Source: an uncultured Eubacteriales bacterium
Lineage (GTDB): Bacteria; Bacillota; Clostridia; Oscillospirales; CAG-272
DNA: 25,809 bases
Direction of reading: 5' to 3'
NCBI GenBank assembly: GCA_949286815.1
Contig: CASEEB010000071.1
Location: 1 to 25,809 of the forward strand
Position 1 is the first letter of the stretch; each line of letters opens with the position of its first letter. Position numbers and translations under genes: made by a program. The notes below the pieces were generated by a model. That model ran no database searches. It was not told the origin of the DNA and worked only from the letters and a program-made list of their open reading frames with translations. Of the stretch, positions 1 through 7,174 are shown piece after piece.

Positions 1-641
1 ATAGCGCCGAACGGACACGCCACCATGCACTGTCCGCAACCGACGCATATAGAATCATCGATTTTGGCTCTGCCGAAACCGTCGCTTTTTATCGCCTTTA
101 TCCCGCAAGCCTGCGCACACGGTCTTATCTTATGCGCGATAGCGTCATACGGACATACGGACTTGCACTTTCCGCATTTTATGCACTTATTTCTGTCTAT
201 GACCGACTTGCCGTTTATTATGGATATAGCGCCCTTGGGGCAGACGCTTTCGCACGGATGCGCGACGCATCCGCGGCACTGGTCGGTAACGACGTATACA
301 TTGTCCTCGCACGCCTCACACGCCGAAGGTATTACCTGCATAAGCGGCGGTTCATAATATTTGTCAGCGATATTGCTTCGGTCAAGTCCGCTTGTGATAT
401 GTACGGGCTTATCCTCCGGACGCAGAGACATTCCCATGGCAAGCCTTACACGCTCGGACGCGATCGCCCTTTCCCTGTATATACTCTCCCTGTATTTCGG
501 CTTGTCATCAGGCGTAATTTTATACGGAATCGCTTCAATGTCATTATTTATATTTTCCGGCTCGGACTCATACGCCACCTTTGCCACTTCCATAAAAACG
601 TCATGTCTCAGTTTTTTCAGCGCGGTATCAATCCCTCGCAT
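1..641 (-). CDS. Monomeric [FeFe] hydrogenase, group B type (N-terminal part; C-terminus beyond window)
   Basis: The visible ~213 residues are the N-terminal region and ferredoxin-like part of a clostridial group B-type [FeFe] hydrogenase. The protein opens MRGIDTALKKLRHDVF and contains YRERAIASERVRLAMG, typical of this family. A cysteine-rich stretch follows: CEACEDN, DQCRGCVAHPCESVCPKGAI, CIKCGKCKSVCPYDAI, a CAQAC segment and CVGCGQCMVACPFGAI. These would bind several [4Fe-4S] clusters. The H-cluster domain lies outside the window, so catalysis cannot be checked. Family members reduce protons or oxidise H2 with ferredoxin in the cytoplasm. I chose the ATG at 641 because GGAGGG lies about 10 bases upstream; an ATG at 659 overlaps that ribosome site. 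It follows the CPBP gene by about 70 bases with no terminator, so it is probably the last visible gene of the ftsK-lgt-CPBP transcript. A plain polyferredoxin is the main alternative. Confidence 0.85.
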   Translation of the reverse strand, partial: MRGIDTALKKLRHDVFMEVAKVAYESEPENINNDIEAIPYKITPDDKPKYRESIYRERAIASERVRLAMGMSLRPEDKPVHITSGLDRSNIADKYYEPPLMQVIPSACEACEDNVYVVTDQCRGCVAHPCESVCPKGAISIINGKSVIDRNKCIKCGKCKSVCPYDAIAHKIRPCAQACGIKAIKSDGFGRAKIDDSICVGCGQCMVACPFGA

Positions 642-710
642 AATATTGTTTCCCTCCATTTTTCTATCTGAAAATTAATTTAATAAGCTCAAATCAGCAC
701 AGCCTTAAAG

Positions 711-1541
711 TTAAATTTCTTTTTCCTCAGATGTTTTTTTATATATCCTGTCAATACATCTCACGTCTGTTCTTACCAGCGCAAGTATAAAATAAACCGC
801 CGCCGCAAGTGAAATCACAACAGTCAGCACCACTTCGGGAGCCGTCCAGATTACCCCTTCACCGAAAGTCGGGACAAGGCTTCCGCAAAAATCATACACC
901 GCGTGAAGAATAACGCACAGCCAGATATTTGCGGTTCTTATAAGCACAACGGCGCACATGGCTCCGATAAGAAAGGAATAACCTATCTGAAGCAAGACCG
1001 CTCCCGGAGAACTTGTAAACAGATTCACCAGATGAATAACTCCGAACACGGCGGAAGAAAGCACTATGGACACAAACAGATCCTTTGTGCTGCTTCTCCT
1101 TTTTTCCATAATTCCCAAAAGCACTACTCCCCGGAACGCCATCTCCTCAAACAATCCGATAGCCAGACACTCCGCGGCAAGCAAAAATATTTGCGAGCCC
1201 GAAGCATGAACATCGGCTTCTCCGGAAATCAAAGGAATTATCGGAAGATTGTTAATCACAACCACAAACGCCGGAACAGTAAAAGCCAGCTCTTTTGCCT
1301 TTATCCTGAAAGGATTCATAACCTTATATCCGAGATAAAGGGTCAAAGTAACAAATATCGCGCCTCCGAGCAGTCTTGTCAGGGTCATGTAAACAAGCTG
1401 ACTTGTTGTTTCGTCAAATAATTCCGAAAATTTAGCCTTGCCGTAAAATTCACATAGGAGAAGCAAAGCTATGGACACCGCATAGACCGCCGCGCCTATG
1501 TTTCTCTTTAACGAATCACTCCTGCCCTTTGCTCTGTTCAC
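711..1541 (-). CDS. CPBP family intramembrane glutamic endopeptidase (CAAX protease/Abi type)
   Basis: This polytopic membrane protein of about 276 residues carries the three CPBP motifs: EEMAFR (EExxxR), FGVIH (FxxxH) and HAVYD (HxxxD), all within hydrophobic segments. The family cleaves or processes membrane-associated peptides; substrates in Clostridia are mostly unknown and include bacteriocin-immunity roles. The frame is open upstream to an ATG at 1550. I prefer the GTG at 1541 because AAGGA lies 8 bases before it, whereas the ATG sits directly on that AAGGA. Either start overlaps the 3' end of lgt, which suggests translational coupling. Seven or eight membrane spans are likely. The catalytic motifs are intact, so an active protease is expected. 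The physiological substrate is not inferable from the sequence. Confidence 0.85.
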   Translation of the reverse strand: MNRAKGRSDSLKRNIGAAVYAVSIALLLLCEFYGKAKFSELFDETTSQLVYMTLTRLLGGAIFVTLTLYLGYKVMNPFRIKAKELAFTVPAFVVVINNLPIIPLISGEADVHASGSQIFLLAAECLAIGLFEEMAFRGVVLLGIMEKRRSSTKDLFVSIVLSSAVFGVIHLVNLFTSSPGAVLLQIGYSFLIGAMCAVVLIRTANIWLCVILHAVYDFCGSLVPTFGEGVIWTAPEVVLTVVISLAAAVYFILALVRTDVRCIDRIYKKTSEEKEI

Positions 1542-2400
1542 CGGTCTCATCCTTGTTTTGCTCAGTCCCCTCTGCCTTTGGGGATTTTTCGCCGCCGTTT
1601 CTTATTTTCTCCGCGTCAAGCCTTATCTGTTCTGCGTGTTTGTTTTCAAAATGCTTTTCAAAGAAATACAGCGCCACGCCTCCGGCTATCATAATAAGCG
1701 CCGTGAGCTGTGACGGAGTCAACAGGCTCGTAAAGGTCGCTCCTCTGCTGTCCCCGCGCAAAAATTCAATCAGATATCTCCACACGCCGTAACCTACCAT
1801 GTATATCGGAAGACAGTACGACTTTCCCTTATAAATCCTATAAACCAGATAGGCGAACAAAGCAAACAGAAATACAGACTCAAAAAGCTGCACGGGAACA
1901 TACTTACGGTAGCCGAGGTCTCCGTACATCATAATACCGTACCAAGCGTCGGTAGCTTTGCCGTGGCAGCAACCCGCCATCAGACATCCTATGCGCCCGA
2001 AAGCATGAGCCACGACAACCGAGCTTATCGCGCAGTTCGCGGTTGCGAAAAAGTTCCGCGCATGGTATCCGTCTTTAAATACAAAGTGACCCACAATGAA
2101 ATAAAACGCGATAAACACCGCCGCGCCTCCGACAAGACCGCCGTAGAAGGTTGCTCCGGTATTGGACGCAAGCTCAAATTTTCCGGTTGCCGCCATGTTG
2201 TAGACAGCCTGCATAAGCACCGCGGCGCCATAGCCGATAACAATCGAAATAACCGCGTCGAAAAGCACAAGATTCTGAAGCTTTCCGTCAAGCGCCGTCC
2301 TGTCGGCAAGCTTGCCGAATACAATAATGCACACGACTATTCCTATACAAATAAATATATCATAAAGATCAAGTCCCAAAAACAAATCATTTGGATACAT
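1516..2400 (-). CDS. lgt: Prolipoprotein diacylglyceryl transferase Lgt
   Basis: Lgt transfers a diacylglyceryl group from phosphatidylglycerol to the lipobox cysteine of prelipoproteins in the membrane, the first step of lipoprotein maturation. The protein (about 294 residues) has several hydrophobic spans and the Lgt signature region HAFGRIGCLMAGCCHG at about residues 132-147. The cysteine-rich GRIGC.AGCC form is common in clostridial Lgt. A later WRYLIEFLRGD segment matches the C-terminal conserved Arg/Glu region. The last ~35 residues are hydrophilic and variable. I chose the ATG at 2400 because GAGG lies 11 bases upstream and the protein then begins in the usual place; a TTG 12 codons earlier is possible. 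It lies about 85 bases after ftsK in the same direction and overlaps the CPBP gene. A lipoprotein substrate is encoded in this window at 10424. Confidence 0.93.
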   Translation of the reverse strand: MYPNDLFLGLDLYDIFICIGIVVCIIVFGKLADRTALDGKLQNLVLFDAVISIVIGYGAAVLMQAVYNMAATGKFELASNTGATFYGGLVGGAAVFIAFYFIVGHFVFKDGYHARNFFATANCAISSVVVAHAFGRIGCLMAGCCHGKATDAWYGIMMYGDLGYRKYVPVQLFESVFLFALFAYLVYRIYKGKSYCLPIYMVGYGVWRYLIEFLRGDSRGATFTSLLTPSQLTALIMIAGGVALYFFEKHFENKHAEQIRLDAEKIRNGGEKSPKAEGTEQNKDETGEQSKGQE

Positions 2401-2485
2401 GAATGGCTTTACCTCTTTTCCCGGCACCCGGCGCAAATAAATATCACACTCTGACTTATTTGACGCCGACAGTACCGAATTATTT

Positions 2486-5263
2486 TCAATCCCCGTCGTT
2501 CATCATTTTTTCCGCAAGGTCCTGATGAGTCACGAGAATTTTTCTGGGCTTGTTTCCGTCCGCCGGTCCGACATATCCGAGTTCCTCCATACGGTCGATA
2601 AGTTTTGCCGCGCGTCCGTATCCAACCTCAAGTCTTCTCTGCAGCAGGGACGTGGAAATCTTGCCCGCATCAATTGCAAGTTCAATTGCCTCATAAAGCT
2701 TAGGATCTTCGTCTCCGCTGTCGGGTCTGAAGCCTTCCTCCGCTCCGTTCTTCTTGCCGTTGTTTCCGCATTTCGCCGCCTCGACATCAATCGAATTCTC
2801 AAACTCGCTGTCATAAACCACAGGCGGATTGTTTTCTTTAATATATTCAACGATTCTTTCAACCTCATCGTCACTTACAAAGGCTCCCTGAACACGCTGA
2901 GGCTTCGGAGAACCTACGGGCGCGTAAAGCATATCTCCCCTACCAATCAGCTTTTCGGCTCCTCCGACATCTATTATTGTCCTTGAGTCTACCATGGACA
3001 TGACAGTGAACGCGATACGTGACGGAACGTTTGCTTTGATAAGTCCGGTTATGACGTCAACAGAAGGTCTCTGTGTACCGAGTATAAGGTGTATACCCGC
3101 GGCTCTCGCCTTCTGTGCTATACGACAGATAGCGGTTTCGACATCTTCCTTCGCGGTCATCATAAGGTCTGCCAACTCGTCTATTATTATGACCATTTTC
3201 GGCATAAACGGCTTATCGGGGTCGTTCTTTGTAACTTCATTGTAGCCCGTGATGTTTCTTACTCCTACCTCTTCTATAAGCTCAAACCGCTTTTCCATTT
3301 CATTTACCGCGGAGTTAAGCGCTCCCGCCGCCTTTTTCGGATCGCTGACTATCTTACAGGACAGGTGAGGAATATCCTTATATACATTGAACTCAACCTT
3401 TTTCGGGTCAATAAGCACAAGCTTGACTTCATTCGGCTTCGCTTTGAACAGTATACTCATGATTATCGAGTTTATGCAGATAGATTTACCCGAACCGGTA
3501 GTACCCGCTACAAGCAGGTGAGGCATTTTCTCAATGTCAAATACCACAGGTCGTCCCGAAACGTCGGCTCCGAGACATGCCGCCGTTTTGCTCTTATGAT
3601 TCCGGAATTCGGGAGACTCTATAATATTGCGCAGATAAACGGTGGCGCGGTTGTCATTCGGTACCTCTACTCCCACCGCCGCCTTTCCGGGAATCGGCGC
3701 CTCTATTCTCACCCCGGACTTTGCGAGTCCGAGCGCGATATCGTCCACAAGATTGGCAATCTGTCTTACCCTGACTCCCACGTCGGGCTTTATCTCATAT
3801 CTTGTAATCGTGGGGCCGCACGAGCAGGTTATTTCCTTTATCTTGATTCTGAAGCTTTCAAGCGTCTGTTTGAGTATTTCCGTGTTATGTTCGATCTCTT
3901 CGGGATTTGCGGCATACTTGTCACTTCCCTTGTCAAGCAGGTCAATAGGCGGGAATTTATATTCCTGTACTACCTCCGCCGCGGCGTTGTTCCTGACGGC
4001 GGCATCTTCCGACAGCACCTCTCCCGTGGCTTTGTCCACTTTCAGGCTTCCGGCGCCTGTATTATTAATCGCGCCTCCGAAAGCGTCGTCGTCCGCGCCG
4101 TACGCGCCTATGTCCTCTCCCGTGTCGTTGTTGATAACAAATTTGATACCGTCGCTTTTCTGTCCCTTTTCATCGTCGTCAATTTTTTCGGCTTCATAAA
4201 GACTCTCCTCGTTTTTCAGCGAGGAAATATCCAACTCATCTTCGTCAACCTCATTTTCGGATTCTGCGGGCGTATGCATTCCGCCTTTGCCAGAGTTTTC
4301 GTTTTCCTCGGCGTCAAGCACCGTATCTTTGATTTTTTCATCAATCCTATCATTGTCATCATCCGAAAAATCAGCTTCTTCCGTCTCTTCGGGCTGCTCA
4401 TCTTCCTCTGCCTGCACGATTTTAGCCGCCGCCGCTGCAGCAGCCTTTTTCTCTGCCTTTTCTCTCTTTTCCTGTGCTTTCAAAGCTGCCTTTTCGGCTT
4501 TTTGCCTCTGATACTCTTCGTCTTTCTCACGGTTTTGCTTTTCTTCCCTGCTTTTGGCTATCTGCACCTTTACGGCGGCGACAATCCTGTCAATCATAGC
4601 CTGAGGAGTAGTTCCCACGAGGAAAAGCACGAGAGGTATAAGTACCACAATGGAGATAAACATCGCTCCCGCGACATTGGCAATCGAATACAGCGCATAC
4701 CCGACATATCCGCCGATAACGCCTCCGCCGTACAGAGCGGCTCCGTCCTCGTACAGCTCAACAAACACATTGGAAAAATCCTCGTCGGACGCGTGAATAC
4801 AGATATGTATGAGCGCCGACGCCACGGTTGTGGTCAGTACGGTAAGAACAGATTTGACTGCTATCAGGTCATCCTCTATATACCTCTTCCAGAAGATAGC
4901 GAGATTAAAAAGCACGAGAGGTATCAAAAACGCCGCGTATCCGAAAAAGCCGATGGTAATTTCGCATACATAATATCCCACATATCCCATAATGTGGTCT
5001 TTTTCACTGCCGTGATCAAGCTCGTTGTGCGGATTGCAGAACGCGTTTGTCACATAACATATTGTCAGGAAAAGTGCCACCACAATCAAAATATACGGAA
5101 CTACCTGCGAGGCAAAGGATTCCTTTTTCTTCACTTCTTCCGCCGCCTTTTTGCCCTTTGCGCTTTTGTTATCAGCGCCTGTTCTGCTTTCATTTCTCAT
5201 TTTGGCGGTACTCTTTGCGTTTAACGAATTTTTTCCCTTGTTATTGCTGTTTTTCTGCGACAT
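2486..5263 (-). CDS. DNA translocase FtsK/SpoIIIE
   Basis: A 925-residue membrane-anchored, ATP-driven double-stranded DNA pump that moves chromosomal DNA through the division or sporulation septum. After a lysine-rich N-terminus there are four membrane segments (about 54-76, 92-124, 133-156 and 181-217). Next come a charged Ala/Lys coiled stretch (about 235-285) and an acidic linker to about 430. The motor follows: Walker A GTTGSGKS at 587-594, Walker B VIIIDE at 691-696 and the LGTQRPSVDVITG motif. A winged-helix gamma domain (about 853-912) should read polar KOPS/SRS sequences. The start is the ATG at 5263, preceded by AAAGG at 8 bases; upstream in-frame codons lack a ribosome site. SpoIIIE and FtsK cannot be told apart here. 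It heads the operon with lgt. Confidence 0.95.
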   Translation of the reverse strand: MSQKNSNNKGKNSLNAKSTAKMRNESRTGADNKSAKGKKAAEEVKKKESFASQVVPYILIVVALFLTICYVTNAFCNPHNELDHGSEKDHIMGYVGYYVCEITIGFFGYAAFLIPLVLFNLAIFWKRYIEDDLIAVKSVLTVLTTTVASALIHICIHASDEDFSNVFVELYEDGAALYGGGVIGGYVGYALYSIANVAGAMFISIVVLIPLVLFLVGTTPQAMIDRIVAAVKVQIAKSREEKQNREKDEEYQRQKAEKAALKAQEKREKAEKKAAAAAAAKIVQAEEDEQPEETEEADFSDDDNDRIDEKIKDTVLDAEENENSGKGGMHTPAESENEVDEDELDISSLKNEESLYEAEKIDDDEKGQKSDGIKFVINNDTGEDIGAYGADDDAFGGAINNTGAGSLKVDKATGEVLSEDAAVRNNAAAEVVQEYKFPPIDLLDKGSDKYAANPEEIEHNTEILKQTLESFRIKIKEITCSCGPTITRYEIKPDVGVRVRQIANLVDDIALGLAKSGVRIEAPIPGKAAVGVEVPNDNRATVYLRNIIESPEFRNHKSKTAACLGADVSGRPVVFDIEKMPHLLVAGTTGSGKSICINSIIMSILFKAKPNEVKLVLIDPKKVEFNVYKDIPHLSCKIVSDPKKAAGALNSAVNEMEKRFELIEEVGVRNITGYNEVTKNDPDKPFMPKMVIIIDELADLMMTAKEDVETAICRIAQKARAAGIHLILGTQRPSVDVITGLIKANVPSRIAFTVMSMVDSRTIIDVGGAEKLIGRGDMLYAPVGSPKPQRVQGAFVSDDEVERIVEYIKENNPPVVYDSEFENSIDVEAAKCGNNGKKNGAEEGFRPDSGDEDPKLYEAIELAIDAGKISTSLLQRRLEVGYGRAAKLIDRMEELGYVGPADGNKPRKILVTHQDLAEKMMNDGD

Positions 5264-5458
5264 ATTCCAAACCTTTCCTTTTACACTCAGACAGATATCC
5301 GCGCATGACACCGCGGCGCCCGTGACATAATATTGATATGGGTTATAAACTGAAAAAGAGCGGCGCGATAAACAACTCCCGCGCAATCGTTTGGCATAAA
5401 ACCGATTGTTAATTTCAAATAAAATTCCGAAAATTATTTTTTACAACCATTCCGTTAT

Positions 5459-5487
5459 ATTATAACACAGCCGCAAATTTTTTTCAA
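5459..5487 (-). promoter_or_regulatory. Sigma-A promoter of the ftsK-lgt operon
   Basis: On the minus strand TTGAAA (5487-5482) and TATAAT (5464-5459) are separated by exactly 17 bases. The predicted transcript starts near 5452, giving a leader of about 190 bases before the ftsK ATG. The remaining sequence to 5605 is AT-rich. I saw no equally good plus-strand promoter for the divergent transporter genes; TTTACA at 5543-5548 is only a weak candidate. Confidence 0.75.
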
Positions 5488-5604
5488 GTCCCTACATGCC
5501 GTAAACGACAAAAGATTTTATATTTTTTGGTATTTTTATACTTTACAAATTATTTAAATCATTGTTTTAATCAAATTATAGTCTTACTGTTAGGATTATT
5601 AAAA

Positions 5605-5979
5605 ATGACTCAAGTACAAAAAAGCGCAATAATTACAGTTACCGCTCTTGCGGCGGGAATATGCAACGGACTTCTCGGCGCCGGAGGCGGAATACTGCTC
5701 GTGCTTGTGCTTTCCGCATTATACAAAGACAGCTTTGACGACGGAAAAGATTTTTTTATTAACGCACAGGCGGCAATGCTCCCGGTAACGGCAGTATCCT
5801 GCTTCATGTACGCGTCACGCGGAATGCTGAATACCGAATCCTTCGGTGTATATGCGATTCCGGCAGTTATCGGAGGAATACTGGGCGGATTTCTGCTCAC
5901 CAAGATAGATGTCAAATGGATAAAGCGCATCTTTGCCGTGATTGTGATATGGTCCGGCATCCGAATGCTGTTTTTCTGA
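5605..5979 (+). CDS. Half-size TauE/SafE (TSUP) family transporter subunit, first of pair
   Basis: A 124-residue membrane protein that matches one half of a TauE/SafE (TSUP) anion transporter. It has the glycine-rich repeat motif NGLLGAGGG near the N-terminus (about residues 19-27), a middle hydrophobic segment, and a C-terminal GGILGGFLL...WSGIRMLFF pair of helices. Full-length TSUP proteins are about 250 residues and contain two such repeats. Here each repeat is a separate gene, the second following 70 bases later. TSUP members export sulfite, sulfoacetate or related anions; the substrate here is unknown. The start at 5605 is supported by a weak TTAGGA site 9 bases upstream. An earlier in-frame ATG at 5527 adds a Phe/Leu-rich stretch without a clear ribosome site. 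It is divergent from the ftsK operon. Confidence 0.8.
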   Translation: MTQVQKSAIITVTALAAGICNGLLGAGGGILLVLVLSALYKDSFDDGKDFFINAQAAMLPVTAVSCFMYASRGMLNTESFGVYAIPAVIGGILGGFLLTKIDVKWIKRIFAVIVIWSGIRMLFF

Positions 5980-6049
5980 AACCGCATTGCAATATTTTTA
6001 TACCTTGTTATGCCATATATAAGAATTTACACAGGGAGAACCAACACAC

Positions 6050-6472
6050 ATGGGAAATTTTGACTCAATGCTCGTACTGAATATAATTGCCGCGCTGGTC
6101 ATAGCCCTGCTTTCGGGTCTCGGCGTCGGAAGCGGCGGGCTGCTTGTTATCTGGCTTACTATGGTAGCCGGATATTCGCAGACGGACGCGCGCAGTCTGA
6201 ACCTGCTCTTCTTTCTTTTTTCGGCGGGCAGCGCGCTTATACTGCATCTTCTGCACAAAAAAATACGTCTTTCTCTGATAGCGGTCATGTCAATTGTGGG
6301 AATTATAGGCGCTCTTTTCGGGACATACCTCGGAATTGTAATCGATCCGCGTATCGTACGCAAAATCTTCGGCGGAATGCTTGTGTTTTCGGGAATTTAT
6401 ACACTGGTGGGCAAAAACAGCATAAGCGTAAAAAAGCATCCGACGCCCGCAAGCCCCGACAGGTCGGCGTAA
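6050..6472 (+). CDS. Half-size TauE/SafE (TSUP) family transporter subunit, second of pair
   Basis: A 140-residue membrane protein equivalent to the other TSUP half. It has SGLGVGSGG near residues 22-30, a TDARSLNLLFF segment and a C-terminal GALFGTYLG...VFSGIYTLVG region. The last ~20 residues are hydrophilic. It has its own ribosome site (AGGGAG, 11 bases before the ATG), so it is a separate gene and not a frameshifted continuation of the preceding one. The two proteins resemble each other in motif order, as the internal repeats of full-length TSUP proteins do, and probably assemble as a heterodimer (inference). The strong rpsO promoter begins about 80 bases downstream. I saw no clear terminator between them. 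Confidence 0.8.
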   Translation: MGNFDSMLVLNIIAALVIALLSGLGVGSGGLLVIWLTMVAGYSQTDARSLNLLFFLFSAGSALILHLLHKKIRLSLIAVMSIVGIIGALFGTYLGIVIDPRIVRKIFGGMLVFSGIYTLVGKNSISVKKHPTPASPDRSA

Positions 6473-6554
6473 GCTTATCCGGACTACAGCCTTTACATTT
6501 GATTTGTCATATTGTAAATTTTTACATTTTTAATTTTAAATTTTAAAAACCCTC

Positions 6555-6583
6555 TTTACAAATCCGATTGAATATGCTATAAT
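6555..6583 (+). promoter_or_regulatory. Strong sigma-A promoter of rpsO
   Basis: TTTACA (6555-6560) and TATAAT (6578-6583) are separated by 17 bases, and a TG precedes the -10 element (TGCTATAAT). Transcription should start near 6590, giving a leader of about 113 bases before the rpsO ATG. This is one of the best promoters in the window, as expected for a ribosomal protein gene. Confidence 0.85.
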
Positions 6584-6600
6584 TTTATGAAAGCATAACG

Positions 6601-6697
6601 CCGACACGGCTTTCGGATACAGCCAGAATGGATTTCACCCGCCGGCTGCTGTGTGGAGCGTATTTGCGAAAAATCATATTTAGTTTGAAAGGTGAAA
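6601..6697 (+). promoter_or_regulatory. rpsO leader: candidate S15-responsive structured RNA
   Basis: The leader can form an ACACGGC/GCTGTGT stem (6604-6610 with 6648-6654, one G-U pair). An alternative pairing is CAGCC/GGCTG (6620-6624 with 6644-6648). TTTCACC in the enclosed loop (6633-6639) is exactly complementary to GGTGAAA at 6691-6697, which overlaps the rpsO ribosome binding site. This would make a pseudoknot hiding the site. S15 represses its own mRNA through varied leader structures in several bacteria, so this layout is plausible, but the structure was derived by eye only. Confidence 0.5.
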
Positions 6698-6702
6698 CAA
6701 AA

Positions 6703-6966
6703 ATGACCACACAAGAAAAACAGGCTATTATTCAGAAATACGCCATTCACGAGGGAGACACAGGTTCGCCTGAAGTTCAGATTGCGATTCTCACATACAG
6801 AATAAACAATCTGACCGAACATCTCAAAGACAATCACAAGGACAATCACAGCCGCCGCGGCCTTTTCAAAATGGTAGGACACAGAAGAAATCTGCTCAAC
6901 TACCTGCAGAAGGTCGATATCGAGAGATACAGAGCTATCATCGAAAAGCTGAACATCAGAAAGTAA
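6703..6966 (+). CDS. rpsO: 30S ribosomal protein S15
   Basis: An 87-residue protein with the standard S15 length and sequence. It begins MTTQEKQAIIQKYAIHEGDT, and GSPEVQI, LTEHLK, HKDNHSRRGL and VGHRRNLLNYL are all present, followed by a C-terminal IEKLNIRK. S15 binds the central domain of 16S rRNA (helices 20-22) early in 30S assembly. The ATG at 6703 is chosen because GAAAGGTG lies just upstream; the frame extends back to an ATG at 6628, but that would add 25 unrelated residues across the structured leader. It is followed by an intrinsic terminator and then by pnp, the conserved bacterial gene order. Regulation is probably by the leader described separately. Confidence 0.98.
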   Translation: MTTQEKQAIIQKYAIHEGDTGSPEVQIAILTYRINNLTEHLKDNHKDNHSRRGLFKMVGHRRNLLNYLQKVDIERYRAIIEKLNIRK

Positions 6967-6975
6967 TGATTGCAT

Positions 6976-7020
6976 GGGAGTGGAGTGGTACAACCTTGTC
7001 ACTCTGCTCCCTGTCTTTTT
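6976..7020 (+). terminator. Intrinsic terminator after rpsO
   Basis: GGGAGTGGAGTG (6976-6987) pairs with CACTCTGCTCCC (7000-7011); the two central positions form G-U wobbles. The enclosed loop can pair further (ACA with TGT). A TCTTTTT tract follows the stem. A second, smaller hairpin AACGGT/ACCGTT followed by TTTT lies at 7021-7042 and may act as back-up. Confidence 0.85.
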
Positions 7021-7075
7021 AACGGTATCATACGACCGTTTTCATCAAAGCCCGACATCATGCGGGGAATTTAGA

Positions 7076-7125
7076 ACTTAAATATATAAATGACGACAGC
7101 TTTGTCGTCAAGTATGTATTTAAGT
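7076..7125 (+). promoter_or_regulatory. Long stem-loop in pnp leader (candidate RNase III/PNPase autoregulatory site)
   Basis: A near-perfect hairpin of 50 bases. The outer 13 pairs join 7076-7088 with 7113-7125 and include one wobble. A 2x2 internal loop follows, then 8 perfect pairs TGACGACA/TGTCGTCA (7091-7098 with 7103-7110) closed by a GCTT loop. It sits 50 bases before the pnp start. In E. coli a comparable long leader duplex is cut by RNase III and then used by PNPase to repress its own mRNA. The same logic here is inference. Confidence 0.6.
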
Positions 7126-7132
7126 GCTAAAG

Positions 7133-7168
7133 CTCCGTGTGAAAGGAAATATAAAAATAACACGGAGG
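7133..7168 (+). promoter_or_regulatory. Hairpin sequestering the pnp ribosome binding site
   Basis: CTCCGTGT (7133-7140) is exactly complementary to ACACGGAG (7160-7167), which contains most of the GGAGG ribosome site (7164-7168) of pnp. The loop is 19 bases and AT-rich. When the stem is closed, pnp translation should be blocked. It lies directly downstream of the long stem-loop at 7076-7125, so the two probably work together. Confidence 0.6.
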
Positions 7169-7174
7169 ACAAAT

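Noticed and set aside
132..671. Plus-strand frames opposite the hydrogenase gene
   Set aside because: The minus strand gives a continuous protein with ordered iron-sulfur cysteine motifs; the plus-strand translations have no recognisable features.
3089..5224. A 711-residue open frame on the plus strand opposite ftsK
   Set aside because: It lies fully antisense to a clear FtsK/SpoIIIE gene, has a Phe/Arg/Tyr-rich composition typical of antisense translation and shows no domain.
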